A stretch of 64,000 bases of DNA, from assembly GCF_030657435.1 (NCBI RefSeq), contig NZ_JAUTWS010000011.1, positions 62,001 to 126,000 of the forward strand. The letters run 5' to 3'. This stretch comes from Paracraurococcus lichenis (GTDB taxonomy: Bacteria > Pseudomonadota > Alphaproteobacteria > Acetobacterales > Acetobacteraceae). Shown here piece after piece: positions 27,915 through 35,499 of the stretch. The notes below the pieces were generated by a model. It did not search any database, had not been told where the DNA came from, and worked only from the letters and a program-made list of their open reading frames with translations. Both the position numbers and the translations under genes were made by a program. Within the stretch, counting starts at the first letter, position 1. The number at the start of each line of letters is the position of its first letter.

Positions 27915-28547
27915 TCAGTCGGCGGGGCGGGCGCGGTGGCGCGCCAGCTCCGCGGTGATGGTCCGGGCGCGCTCCGGCTTCATGGCGCCGAGCACCGGCG
28001 CCGCCTTGCGCTCCCCCATGCGGTCGAGGATCTGCACCAGCACGGGCAGGTCCAGCTCGTCGAAGATCGCCGCCGCGTCGCGCGGCCGCATGCCCTCGTA
28101 GAGCCGGACCATCTGCCGCCAGCCGGCCTCCTCGCGCTCGCCGAGCCTGCGGTCGAAGGCGGCCAGCCGCTCCTGCAGGGCCGAGAGCTCCTCGACCCGC
28201 TGGCTCAGCCGCTTCTCGGCCGCGGCGAGGACCATCTCGCGCGCCGCCAGCGCCTGCTCGCGCGCCTCGAGTTCGCCGCGCCGGGCGCGCAGCCCCTCCA
28301 GGACCGCGCGCTCGGCCTGCTGCTCGGGCGTCGGGCCCTCGGGCGCCAGGGTCTGCAGCGGGCGCGCCGGGGCGGGCGTCGGCGCGAAGGCGGCCGCGGC
28401 GGGCTTGGCCTCGCTGCCGGCGCGGGCCGGCGCGACCAGGGCGAGGGGCGACATCGCCTCGCCGCCTGGCCGGGCGAGGCCGTAGAGCTTCACGCCGAGC
28501 AGCAGCGCCATGGCGCCGATGACGGCGGGCAGCAGGCGCGGGCGCAT
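27915..28547 (-). CDS. MotE-like flagellar protein (MgtE N-terminal-like domain)
   Basis: 210 aa starting [13 protein letters not shown] at the complement of 28545-28547. One N-terminal membrane helix, a Pro/Ala stretch, a coiled coil (about 75-140, [25 protein letters not shown] split) and a C-terminal helical domain ([22 protein letters not shown], split) like MotE, the periplasmic MotC chaperone. The start overlaps the DUF6468 stop by 1 bp. This place in alphaproteobacterial fliM operons is typical. Confidence 0.8.
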   Translation of the reverse strand: MRPRLLPAVIGAMALLLGVKLYGLARPGGEAMSPLALVAPARAGSEAKPAAAAFAPTPAPARPLQTLAPEGPTPEQQAERAVLEGLRARRGELEAREQALAAREMVLAAAEKRLSQRVEELSALQERLAAFDRRLGEREEAGWRQMVRLYEGMRPRDAAAIFDELDLPVLVQILDRMGERKAAPVLGAMKPERARTITAELARHRARPAD

Positions 28548-28969
28548 CAGCGGCCTGCCCGCAGGGCGCGCAGCAGGGCGCGCTCGGCCTGGCTGCGGCC
28601 GGCCTCGGCGGGCGGCGCCGGCTCGGGCGGGTCCTGCGCCAGGGGCCGGGCGGCGCGCACCAGCGCCTCCAGCCGGTCGGCCAGGCCCTCGGCCCGCTCC
28701 ACGAGGTAGCGCAGGTCGTCGCGCAGCGGCTCGACCGCGGCGAGCCGTTCGGAAAGCTGCCGCCCGCCGCCCTCGGCCGCGGCGCGCAGCCGGATGGAGG
28801 CGGCCTCGGCCAGCCGCGTCGCCTCCGTCAGGTTGCCGGCGCTGCCCTCCAGCGCCGCGCGGTCGCGCCGCACCGCGGCGAGCGCGCGTTCCAGCCGCAC
28901 CACCAGCGGCAGGGCGACGGCCAGCAGCAGCACGACGGCGAGCTGGAGCAGCCATTCGAACCAGCCCAT
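28547..28969 (-). CDS. DUF6468 flagellar-operon protein
   Basis: 140 aa. One N-terminal membrane helix (about 4-25), then a cytoplasmic or periplasmic coiled coil ([35 protein letters not shown]) and a Pro-rich tail. It recurs between fliM and motE in alphaproteobacteria, and its function is unknown. Three bases separate it from fliM. Confidence 0.75.
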   Translation of the reverse strand: MGWFEWLLQLAVVLLLAVALPLVVRLERALAAVRRDRAALEGSAGNLTEATRLAEAASIRLRAAAEGGGRQLSERLAAVEPLRDDLRYLVERAEGLADRLEALVRAARPLAQDPPEPAPPAEAGRSQAERALLRALRAGR

Positions 28970-28972
28970 GGC

Positions 28973-30040
28973 TCAGGCCTCCTCCTGCCGGCGCACCTCG
29001 CGGGCGATGCGCACCGCGAGGCGGTTCTCCCGCCGGCCGAGCTCGGCCTCGAAGAGCGGGACCTCGCCGCAGCGGAGCATCACCGGCGCGCCCGGCGCGA
29101 CGTTCAGCAGGATCTGGTCGCCGCGCTGCAGCGACATGACGGAGGCGAGCGGCATGGTCTGCTCGTCCAGCACCACGTCGAGCGCGAGCTCGGTATGGCG
29201 CAGCTCCTCGGCCAGGTGGGTCTCCCAGATCGAGTCGCGGCCGAATTTCTCGCCCATGAACTGCTGCAGCAGCAGCTCGCGCACCGGCTCCAGCGTCGCA
29301 TAGGGCAGCAGCAGCTCGATCTTGCCGCCGCGATCCTCCATGTCGACGCGCAGGCGGGACAGGATGCAGGCATTGGCGAGGCGGGAGATGGCGGCGAAGC
29401 GCGGGTTCACCTCCAGCCGCTCGAACCGGAAGGTGGCGGTCGAGAGCGGGCCGAAGGCGTCCGAGAGGTCCTGCAGCACCACGGTGATCAGCCGCTCGAC
29501 CAGCGTGCGCTCGATGGTGGTGTAGGGCCGGCCCTCGATCCGCATGGCCGCGGTGCCGCGGCGGCCGCCGAGCAGGACATCCACCACCGAGTAGATCAGC
29601 GCGGAATCGACCACCAGCAGGCCGTAATTGTCCCACTCCTCCACCTTGAAGACCGCCAGCATCGCCGGCAGCGGCACGCTGTTGAGGTAGTCCCCGAAGC
29701 GGAGCGAGACGATGCTGTCGATCGAGACCTCCACGTTGTCGGAGGTGAAGTTGCGCAGCGAGGTCGAGAGGATGCGCACCAGCCGGTCGAAGACGATCTC
29801 CAGCATCGGCAGGCGCTCGTAGGAGACGAGGCCGGCGCTGACGATGCGCTGGATGCCGGTCTGCTCCTCCTGCCGGGCGCTGTCGCTGCCGAAGCCGAGC
29901 AGGCTGTCGATCTCCGCCTGGTTCAGCACGCGCGTGGAATCGGGCGTCGGCGCGGCCGGCGCGGGGGATGCGCCCTCCTGCTCCAGCGCCTCGCCCCAGG
30001 CGGCGGCGAGATCGTCTTCCTCCTGCGACGACGGGCTCAT
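28973..30040 (-). CDS. fliM: flagellar motor switch protein FliM
   Basis: 355 aa. N-terminal CheY-binding/EIDSLLGF segment (NQAEIDSLLGFGSD), middle CheC-like domain with LVSYERLPMLEIVFDRLVRI (split), and a SpoA domain (LQRGDQILLNVAPGAPVMLRC, split). C-ring component that responds to CheY-P. Overlaps fliL by 4 bp. Confidence 0.97.
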   Translation of the reverse strand: MSPSSQEEDDLAAAWGEALEQEGASPAPAAPTPDSTRVLNQAEIDSLLGFGSDSARQEEQTGIQRIVSAGLVSYERLPMLEIVFDRLVRILSTSLRNFTSDNVEVSIDSIVSLRFGDYLNSVPLPAMLAVFKVEEWDNYGLLVVDSALIYSVVDVLLGGRRGTAAMRIEGRPYTTIERTLVERLITVVLQDLSDAFGPLSTATFRFERLEVNPRFAAISRLANACILSRLRVDMEDRGGKIELLLPYATLEPVRELLLQQFMGEKFGRDSIWETHLAEELRHTELALDVVLDEQTMPLASVMSLQRGDQILLNVAPGAPVMLRCGEVPLFEAELGRRENRLAVRIAREVRRQEEA

Positions 30041-30555
30041 TGCACGAGGATTTCCGTGAAGAGCACGTCGGTGACGCGGGCGGGCGCGGCGGCGATGGCG
30101 GCGCGGGCGATCAGCTCCTCCCGCAGCCGCTGGGTGCCGGCGCTGCCGCGCAGCTCCTCCGGCCGCATCTCCCGCAGGTAGGTGGTGTAGAGGTCGAGCA
30201 GCCGCGGCATGGCGGCCTGGATCGCCGCCGCATCCTCGGGCTTCGAGAGCTCGAGCTTGCTCCGCAGCCGGATGTAGCTGGCGCGGCGGCCGGGCACGTT
30301 CAGGTTGGCGGTGATCTCCGGCATGTCGAAGAAGACCGGCGGACGCGGCGGCGCCGGCGCGGCGGGCGCAGCGCCCTCGGCCGCCGCATGCGCCTCCGGC
30401 TCGTCCAGGCCGAGCAGCCCGGGCAGCACCCCGGTGAACCAGAGGCCGGCGCCCAGGGCGGCCGCCACGGCGGGAAGGGCGAGCAGCGGCAGCCTGCGCC
30501 TGCCGCCCTTCGCCGCGCCCCCCGCGCCCTCCGCTGCCTCAGCCTGCGCCGACAT
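30037..30555 (-). CDS. fliL: flagellar basal body-associated protein FliL
   Basis: 172 aa. One membrane helix (about 22-40), an Ala/Pro linker, then the FliL domain with FFDMPEITANLNVPGRRASYIRL (split) and DVLFTEILVQ at the end. Forms rings around stators. First gene of fliL-fliM-DUF6468-motE-like-cheY-cheZ-TPR. Confidence 0.93.
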   Translation of the reverse strand: MSAQAEAAEGAGGAAKGGRRRLPLLALPAVAAALGAGLWFTGVLPGLLGLDEPEAHAAAEGAAPAAPAPPRPPVFFDMPEITANLNVPGRRASYIRLRSKLELSKPEDAAAIQAAMPRLLDLYTTYLREMRPEELRGSAGTQRLREELIARAAIAAAPARVTDVLFTEILVQ

Positions 30556-30609
30556 CCCTTGCCCCGGTCCTGCCGGCGCATCCTGGCCGGGCCGGGCTTA
30601 AGGAAGCTT

Positions 30610-30625
30610 TGCACCGGCAGGGCCG
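30610..30625 (-). promoter_or_regulatory. possible sigma-54 promoter of the fliL operon
   Basis: On minus, CGGCCCTGCCGGTGCA keeps the invariant GG and GC 10 bp apart and matches about eight of eleven consensus bases of TGGCACG-N4-TTGCA. It would start transcription about 45 nt before fliL. Weaker than the plus-strand site at 30690. Confidence 0.4.
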
Positions 30626-30689
30626 GCCGGGCGGGCGGCAGGATCTGCCGCGGCCGGCAGGAGCCGCCGCCCCATCCCGGCGGCGGGGC

Positions 30690-30705
30690 TGGCACGCGGG
30701 TTGCG
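30690..30705 (+). promoter_or_regulatory. sigma-54 (RpoN) promoter of flgF-flgG-flgA-flgH
   Basis: TGGCACGCGGGTTGCG matches the -24/-12 consensus TGGCACG-N4-TTGC[AT] at every fixed base except the last. It points at flgF, about 90 nt away, in an operon class that is RpoN-dependent in many flagellated Proteobacteria. An activator such as FlbD or FleQ is implied but not seen here. Confidence 0.8.
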
Positions 30706-30710
30706 GATCC

Positions 30711-30768
30711 GGCGCCGAAGCCCAGGCGCCAGGACGGCGCCGAAGCCCAGGGCGCCAGGACGGCGCCG
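30711..30768 (+). repeat. 25/26-bp tandem duplication in the flgF leader
   Basis: Unit 1 (30711-30735) and unit 2 (30736-30761) both begin GGCGCCGAAGCCCAG and end GGCGCCAGGAC, differing by one inserted G; a third copy starts and stops after 7 bases. Each unit contains GGCGCC twice, so the leader RNA can fold into short stems. It begins next to the predicted start of the sigma-54 transcript. Confidence 0.85.
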
Positions 30769-30794
30769 CCCCGTCACGCCCGACCGGAACCGCC

Positions 30795-31517
30795 ATGGAC
30801 ACGCCCGGCTACGTCATCCTCTCCCGCCTCGGCGCGCAGCTCCGCGCCACCCAGGTGCTGGCGAACAACCTGGCCAATGCCGATACGCCCGGCTTCCAGG
30901 CGCAGCGACCGGTCTTCGCCAGCTTCCTCCGGCCGCAGCCCGGCGGCGGCGTCGCCTACAGCATCGACCGCGCCACCTGGCGGCAGACCGCGCCCGGCCC
31001 GCTGACCGCCACCGGCAATCCCTTCGACCTCGCGCTCCGCGGCGAGGGCTTCTTCGTCCTCGAGACCCCGGGCGGCGAGGAACGCTACACCCGCGCCGGC
31101 CGCTTCACCCTCTCGGGCGACGGGCGGCTGGTGGATGCCGAGGGCAATGCCGTGCTGGATGCGCGCGGCGCGCCGCTCACCCTCGGGCCCGGCGACAGCC
31201 GGGTGCGGGTGCTGGGCGACGGCACCGTGCAATCGGAGAACGGCGTCGTCGGCCAGCTCCGCGTGGTGCGGTTCGAGGCGCCGCAGCAGCTGCGCCCGGT
31301 CGGCGACCGGCTCTTCGCCGCCGAGGAGGCGCCGCAGCCCATGGACCGGCCCGGCGTCGTGCAGGGCGCGGTCGAGGGCAGCAACGTGAGTTCCGTGCTG
31401 GAGATGGTGCGCATGACCGAGGAGGTGCGCGAGTTCCAGAACGCCGTGACCTTCGCCGACCGGGAAGGCGAGCGCCTGCAGACTGCGGTCGACCGCATCC
31501 TGCGCAAGCGGAGCTGA
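30795..31517 (+). CDS. flgF: flagellar basal-body rod protein FlgF
   Basis: 240 aa. Rod signature LANNLANADTPGFQAQRPVF, GNPFDLALRGEGFFVLETPG (split) and C-terminal EMVRMTEEVREFQNAVTF. Proximal rod component. Start ATG at 30795. Ten bases separate it from flgG. Confidence 0.95.
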   Translation: MDTPGYVILSRLGAQLRATQVLANNLANADTPGFQAQRPVFASFLRPQPGGGVAYSIDRATWRQTAPGPLTATGNPFDLALRGEGFFVLETPGGEERYTRAGRFTLSGDGRLVDAEGNAVLDARGAPLTLGPGDSRVRVLGDGTVQSENGVVGQLRVVRFEAPQQLRPVGDRLFAAEEAPQPMDRPGVVQGAVEGSNVSSVLEMVRMTEEVREFQNAVTFADREGERLQTAVDRILRKRS

Positions 31518-31527
31518 GGAGAGGGAC

Positions 31528-32313
31528 ATGCGCTCGCTCGAGATCGCCGGCACGGGGATGCTGGCCCAGCAGACCAATGTCGAGGTCATCTCCAACAACA
31601 TCGCCAATATGAGCACCACCGGCTACAAGCGCCGGCGGGCCGAGTTCCAGGACCTGCTCTACCAGAACATGCGCCGCGTCGGCTCGCAGAGCTCGGAGAC
31701 CGGCAGCATTCTGCCTTCCGGCGCGCAGGTCGGCCTCGGCGTCAAGACCTCGGCGATCTACCGCATCGGCGAGCAGGGCAGCCTGCAGCAGACCGAGAAC
31801 CGCTTCGACCTGGCGATCCGCGGCAATGGCTTCTTCCAGGTCCAGCTCCCCTCCGGCGAGATCGCCTATACCCGCGACGGCACCTTCGGCCTCTCGGCCG
31901 AGGGCCAGATCGTGACGGCGGAAGGCTTCCTGGTGCTGCCCGGCATCACCATCCCCGCGGCCGCGCGGGACGTGACGATCAATGCGGCGGGCGAGGTGCT
32001 GGCCAAGCTCGACGGCCAGGTGAACCCGCAGAATGTCGGGCAGGTCCAGACCGCGATCTTCGCCAACGAGGGCGGGCTCGAGGCCATGGGCGACAACATG
32101 CTGCTGGCGACGCCCGCCTCCGGCCAGCCGCAGCTCGCGGCCCCCGGACAGCCCGGCCACGGCCAGGTGCTGCAGGGCTTCATCGAGAGCTCGAACGTCA
32201 ACGTGGTGCAGGAGATCACCAGCCTGATCACGGCGCAGCGGGCCTATGAGATGAACAGCAAGGTCATCACGGCGAGCGACGAGATGCTCTCGACGCTCTC
32301 GCGCATGCGGTGA
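31528..32313 (+). CDS. flgG: flagellar distal rod protein FlgG
   Basis: 261 aa, the standard length. MRSLEIAGTGMLAQQTNVEV opens the protein, with VISNNIANMSTTGYKRRRAEF (split) and C-terminal SLITAQRAYEMNSKVITASDEML (split). GAGGAGAGGGAC precedes the ATG. Overlaps the flgA GTG by 4 bp. Confidence 0.98.
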   Translation: MRSLEIAGTGMLAQQTNVEVISNNIANMSTTGYKRRRAEFQDLLYQNMRRVGSQSSETGSILPSGAQVGLGVKTSAIYRIGEQGSLQQTENRFDLAIRGNGFFQVQLPSGEIAYTRDGTFGLSAEGQIVTAEGFLVLPGITIPAAARDVTINAAGEVLAKLDGQVNPQNVGQVQTAIFANEGGLEAMGDNMLLATPASGQPQLAAPGQPGHGQVLQGFIESSNVNVVQEITSLITAQRAYEMNSKVITASDEMLSTLSRMR

Positions 32314-33260
32314 GGGCGATGCGCCTGCTATTCCTCCTGCTGCTCCTCGCCCTGCCCGCCGCGGCGCAGGAGCTGGCCGGACCGCGGCCGCTGGTGGTCA
32401 CCGAGGACACCGTGCTCCGCCTCGGCGACATCTTCGAGGGCGCCGGGCCGCGCGCGGCGCAGCCGATCGGCGCCGCGCCGGCGCCGGGCCGGCGGCTGGT
32501 GATCGAGGCGCCGCAGCTCGCGGCGCTGGCCCGCGCGCAAGGCCTGCCCTGGCGCCCGGTCTCGGCGCAGGAACGGGTGGTGGTGGAGCGGCCGGGCCAG
32601 GCGGTGCCGCGCGACGACATCGCCGCGGCGCTGCGGGCGGAGCTGCTGCGGCTCGGCCTCGACCCGGAGGCGGAGCTGGAGCTGGGGCCGCTCCCGTCCC
32701 TCATGGTCCCGCCCGGCGCCCCGCCGCGGCTGCTGGCCGAGAGCCCGAGCCTCGATGCCACGAGCGGCCGCTTCGCGGCGACCCTCGCGGTGATCGCCGA
32801 GGGCATGCCGGTGCTACGGCAGCGCATCGCCGGCCGCGCCCTGCCGACCCTGGCGGCGGTCGTGGCGACGCGCCGCCTCTCGCTCGGCGAGGTGGTCGGG
32901 CCGGGCGATGCGCGGCTGTTGCGGCTGCGGGCGGAGCGGGTGCGGCCCGGCACGGCCGACCAGCTCGATCAGGTGCTGGGCCAGCAGCTCCGGCGGCCGA
33001 TGGGGGCCGAGGCGCCCTTCCTCCGCGCCGATCTCGGCCCGCCGCCGCTGGTCGAGAAGAACGCGCTGGTGACCATGGTGGTGGAGGCGCCGGGCCTGGC
33101 GCTGACCGCCCAGGGACGGTCGCTGGAGGCGGGGCCGCGCGGCGGGCTGGTGCCGGTGATGAACCTCGCCAGCCGGACGGTGGTGGAGGGGCAGGTGATC
33201 GGCCCCGGCCACGTGCGCGTCGCCATGGGCGCGGCGCCGATCCGCATGGCGGGCGAGTGA
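32310..33260 (+). CDS. flgA: flagellar P-ring chaperone FlgA
   Basis: 316 aa if the GTG overlapping the flgG stop is used; the ATG at 32319 would remove three residues and has GAGGG 3 bp upstream. Signal peptide (RLLFLLLLLALPAAAQ), then an SAF-like C-terminal domain (TRRLSLGEVVGPGDARLL and VEKNALVTMVVEAPGL). Helps polymerise FlgI into the P ring, although flgI is not in this window. Confidence 0.92.
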   Translation: MRAMRLLFLLLLLALPAAAQELAGPRPLVVTEDTVLRLGDIFEGAGPRAAQPIGAAPAPGRRLVIEAPQLAALARAQGLPWRPVSAQERVVVERPGQAVPRDDIAAALRAELLRLGLDPEAELELGPLPSLMVPPGAPPRLLAESPSLDATSGRFAATLAVIAEGMPVLRQRIAGRALPTLAAVVATRRLSLGEVVGPGDARLLRLRAERVRPGTADQLDQVLGQQLRRPMGAEAPFLRADLGPPPLVEKNALVTMVVEAPGLALTAQGRSLEAGPRGGLVPVMNLASRTVVEGQVIGPGHVRVAMGAAPIRMAGE

Positions 33261-33982
33261 TGCGCGGGCTCTGCCTCCTCGCCGCGCTGCTGCTCGCGGG
33301 TTGCGGGCAGCTCGAGAGGCTGTCGCGCGTCGGCCGGGCGCCGGAGCTCTCCGCCGTGCAGGACCCGACGGCCGATCCGGCCTGGCGGCCGGTCTCCATG
33401 CCCATGCCCGGGCTGCAGGACCCGCCGGCCGCGGCCAACAGCCTCTGGCGTCCCGGCAGCCGCACCTTCCTCCGCGACCAGCGGGCGGCGCAGGTTGGCG
33501 ACCTCATCACCATCCTGGTCAGCATCGACGACCAGGCGCAGTTGCAGAACCGCACCCAGCGGGCGCGCAGCGGCAGCGACACGATGGGCATGCCGCAGCT
33601 CTTCGGCATGCAGACGCGCTGGCTGCCGCGGGCGGCGAGCCCGGACACGCTGGTCAGCGCCTCCGGCAACCAGACGACGGATGGCGACGGCAGCGTGAAG
33701 CGGACGGAGAGCGTGACGCTGCGCCTGGCCGCGACGGTGACGCAGGTGCTGCCGAACGGCAACCTGGTGGTGGCCGGCAAGCAGGAGGTGCGGGTCAGCG
33801 CCGAGATGCGCGAGCTATCGGTGCAGGGCGTGATCCGGCCGCAGGACATCGCCAGCGACAACACCATCCGGCACGACCGGCTGGCGGAAGCGCGGATCGC
33901 CTATGGCGGGCGTGGCACGCTCTCCGACCTGCAGCAGCCGCGGCTGGGCTCGCAACTGCTCGACATCCTGCTGCCCTTCTGA
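33260..33982 (+). CDS. flgH: flagellar L-ring lipoprotein FlgH
   Basis: 240 aa from an ATG that shares one base with the flgA stop. Lipobox LLLAGC near residue 16, then SLWRPGSRTFLRDQRAAQVGDLITI (split), NQTTDGDGSVKRTESV and RPQDIASDNTI. Outer-membrane ring. It is the last flagellar gene here; flgI and flgJ, its usual followers, are absent and transposase debris starts at once. Confidence 0.96.
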   Translation: MRGLCLLAALLLAGCGQLERLSRVGRAPELSAVQDPTADPAWRPVSMPMPGLQDPPAAANSLWRPGSRTFLRDQRAAQVGDLITILVSIDDQAQLQNRTQRARSGSDTMGMPQLFGMQTRWLPRAASPDTLVSASGNQTTDGDGSVKRTESVTLRLAATVTQVLPNGNLVVAGKQEVRVSAEMRELSVQGVIRPQDIASDNTIRHDRLAEARIAYGGRGTLSDLQQPRLGSQLLDILLPF

Positions 33983-34143
33983 GCGTCTGCCCGGGCAGCA
34001 CGACGGTCCGGTGGGCAAGCAGCATCAGGCAGTCGCCCGATCCGTGGATGTCATGCCCCCTGGCGTGGTGCAGGAGGCGGCCATCGCGGTGAACCTGGGT
34101 CGGGCTGATGTGCGGCACGCGACCTCTGCCCTGGGAGCCCAGG
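33983..34143. other. gap downstream of flgH, no gene seen
   Basis: About 160 bp leading into an IS256-type transposase fragment. It may be the element's left flank, but I cannot identify its terminal repeat. No terminator is obvious after flgH. Confidence 0.3.
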
Positions 34144-34260
34144 ATGGCCGAGCAGGAGACTGCCCTTCGCGAGCCCCTGGCGAAGGGCACAGACGCCGAT
34201 CCTCTTCGCGGGAGTCTCGGCTTCGCGGCCAAGCGGCTGATGGAGCTCGAGGTGCCGGGC
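34144..34260 (+). pseudogene. IS256-family transposase N-terminal fragment
   Basis: ATG at 34144 opens MAEQETALREPLAKGTDADP, then GFAAKRLMELEV, the usual start of Mutator/IS256 transposases. The match then ends; ERSDERPN-like residues in another frame just after 34254 suggest a frameshift. The rest of the roughly 400-aa transposase is missing and IS630 lies 115 bp further on. Family recognition is from memory of the conserved N-terminus. Confidence 0.6.
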
Positions 34261-34372
34261 GCTCCGACGAGCGCCCGAACCGCTCGCGCCGGAGGGGCGC
34301 GGTCCGCACCCGCAAGCGCACCCTTGGGCGAAAGCGGGCAATGCGTCGGCACCAGGAGAGTGCGATGGTATG

Positions 34373-35077
34373 CTAAGCAGAGATTCGGTGCTTGCCCAAC
34401 GGATGGGTGCGGCGTTGCTGGTTTCGGGCCTGGACGGCGGCGTGGATGGCCTGATTGAGGGCGTCGACGTCCTGGAAGGTCTGGTGAGCGAGGTGATGGG
34501 CTTTGAGGTCGCGCCAGGCGGCTTCGATGTCGTTGAGTTCGGGCGCGTATTTCGGCAGCCACTCGACGGTGAGCCAGTGCGACCGGGCGGCGAGCGCAGC
34601 CCGCGACAGCTTGCTGGTGTGGATCGGGCCATTGTCCTCGACCAGCACGACCGGCTTGGCCGGCCGACCTGGCTTGGGCCCGTAGACCTCATCGAGTTGC
34701 TGGAGGTGGGCGACGAAGTCGCTGCTGCGCTTGGTCGGGCTGGTATGCACGATCAACTGGCGGGTGAGGTGATCGAGCGAGCCGAGCATGGCGATCTTCT
34801 TCGCCTGCCCCGGCGCCGGCACCCGCAGGTCGGCGCCGGCCTTCGCCCAGGCCCGCGCGAGGTAGGGGTGGGTCAGTGCCTCGCTCTCGTCGCCATACAG
34901 CAGCACGATGTCGCCGGCCTCGGCCTGCTGCTGGCGCAACTGCAGGCGCAGTCCGACCCGCTCGACCTCGGCGGCCACTTGGCGCCCCTTCAGCGTGTGC
35001 CGCGGCCGTCGCCAGCGGAACTTTTTTTGCGCAACATCTTGGACAGTTGCGAGCGACTGATCCGCACGCCCTCGCAA
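34373..35077 (-). CDS. IS630 transposase OrfB (DDE catalytic domain)
   Basis: Catalytic frame with DDE residues in LLYGDESEA, VLVEDNGPIHTSK and ELNDIEAAW. It is entered by a -1 frameshift from OrfA at A7G (complement of 35022-35028), after MLRKK, joining to FRWRRPRHTLKGRQ. An independent start has no evident ribosome site. The stop TAG (complement of 34373-34375) uses the left TA target and the base beyond it. Confidence 0.88.
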   Translation of the reverse strand: MRGRADQSLATVQDVAQKKFRWRRPRHTLKGRQVAAEVERVGLRLQLRQQQAEAGDIVLLYGDESEALTHPYLARAWAKAGADLRVPAPGQAKKIAMLGSLDHLTRQLIVHTSPTKRSSDFVAHLQQLDEVYGPKPGRPAKPVVLVEDNGPIHTSKLSRAALAARSHWLTVEWLPKYAPELNDIEAAWRDLKAHHLAHQTFQDVDALNQAIHAAVQARNQQRRTHPLGKHRISA

Positions 35078-35430
35078 GCCTCAATCTCGGCACGCAGCCG
35101 GGCGATGATCCAGTTCGGCCGATCCGCCACCGCCGCCTCCAGCAGCGGCGTCGCAACACGCAATGCCGCCTCGCTCTTCACCGGCGCCGGTCCGGGCGCG
35201 ACGCGGGTTTTCAGCGCCGTCGCACCGCCGGACGCAAACAGGCTGCGCCACAGCCGCACCGTGTCTTCGCGGACCCTGAACGCCTGGCCGATCCGCGCGC
35301 TGGTCCAGCCCGACAGCGTCAGCATCACCGCCCGGGCCCGGTCCGCCTCACCGCGATCATCCGACCCCGCCAGAGCTTCCAGCGCCAACCGCTCAGCCGC
35401 ATCCGCCCGCAACGGCGACTTGCCCGCCAT
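34990..35430 (-). CDS. IS630 transposase OrfA (helix-turn-helix domain)
   Basis: 146 aa from MAGKSPLRADAAERL; starts at 35439 or 35484 in the same frame are possible. Two helix-turn-helix segments, DRARAVMLTLSGWTSARIGQAF (split) and RLRAEIEACEGVRISRSQLSKML (split), bind the element ends. The frame continues past AAAAAAAG for 18 codons if no shift occurs; OrfB is exactly one base back, as expected for programmed -1 shifting. Confidence 0.85.
   Translation of the reverse strand: MAGKSPLRADAAERLALEALAGSDDRGEADRARAVMLTLSGWTSARIGQAFRVREDTVRLWRSLFASGGATALKTRVAPGPAPVKSEAALRVATPLLEAAVADRPNWIIARLRAEIEACEGVRISRSQLSKMLRKKSSAGDGRGTR
35022..35028 (-). other. A7 slippery site for programmed -1 frameshifting
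   Basis: The minus strand reads GCGCAAAAAAAGTTCC, which contains the canonical A-AAA-AAG heptamer. OrfB lies in the -1 frame relative to OrfA, and the fusion reads LSKMLRKK then FRWRRPRH, continuous with IS630 transposases. Confidence 0.8.
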
Positions 35431-35499
35431 CCCACCCATCCGCGAATCGATGCACAGCGAATCGCAGATACATCCGTTGGGCAAGCCGTCAGAACCTGC

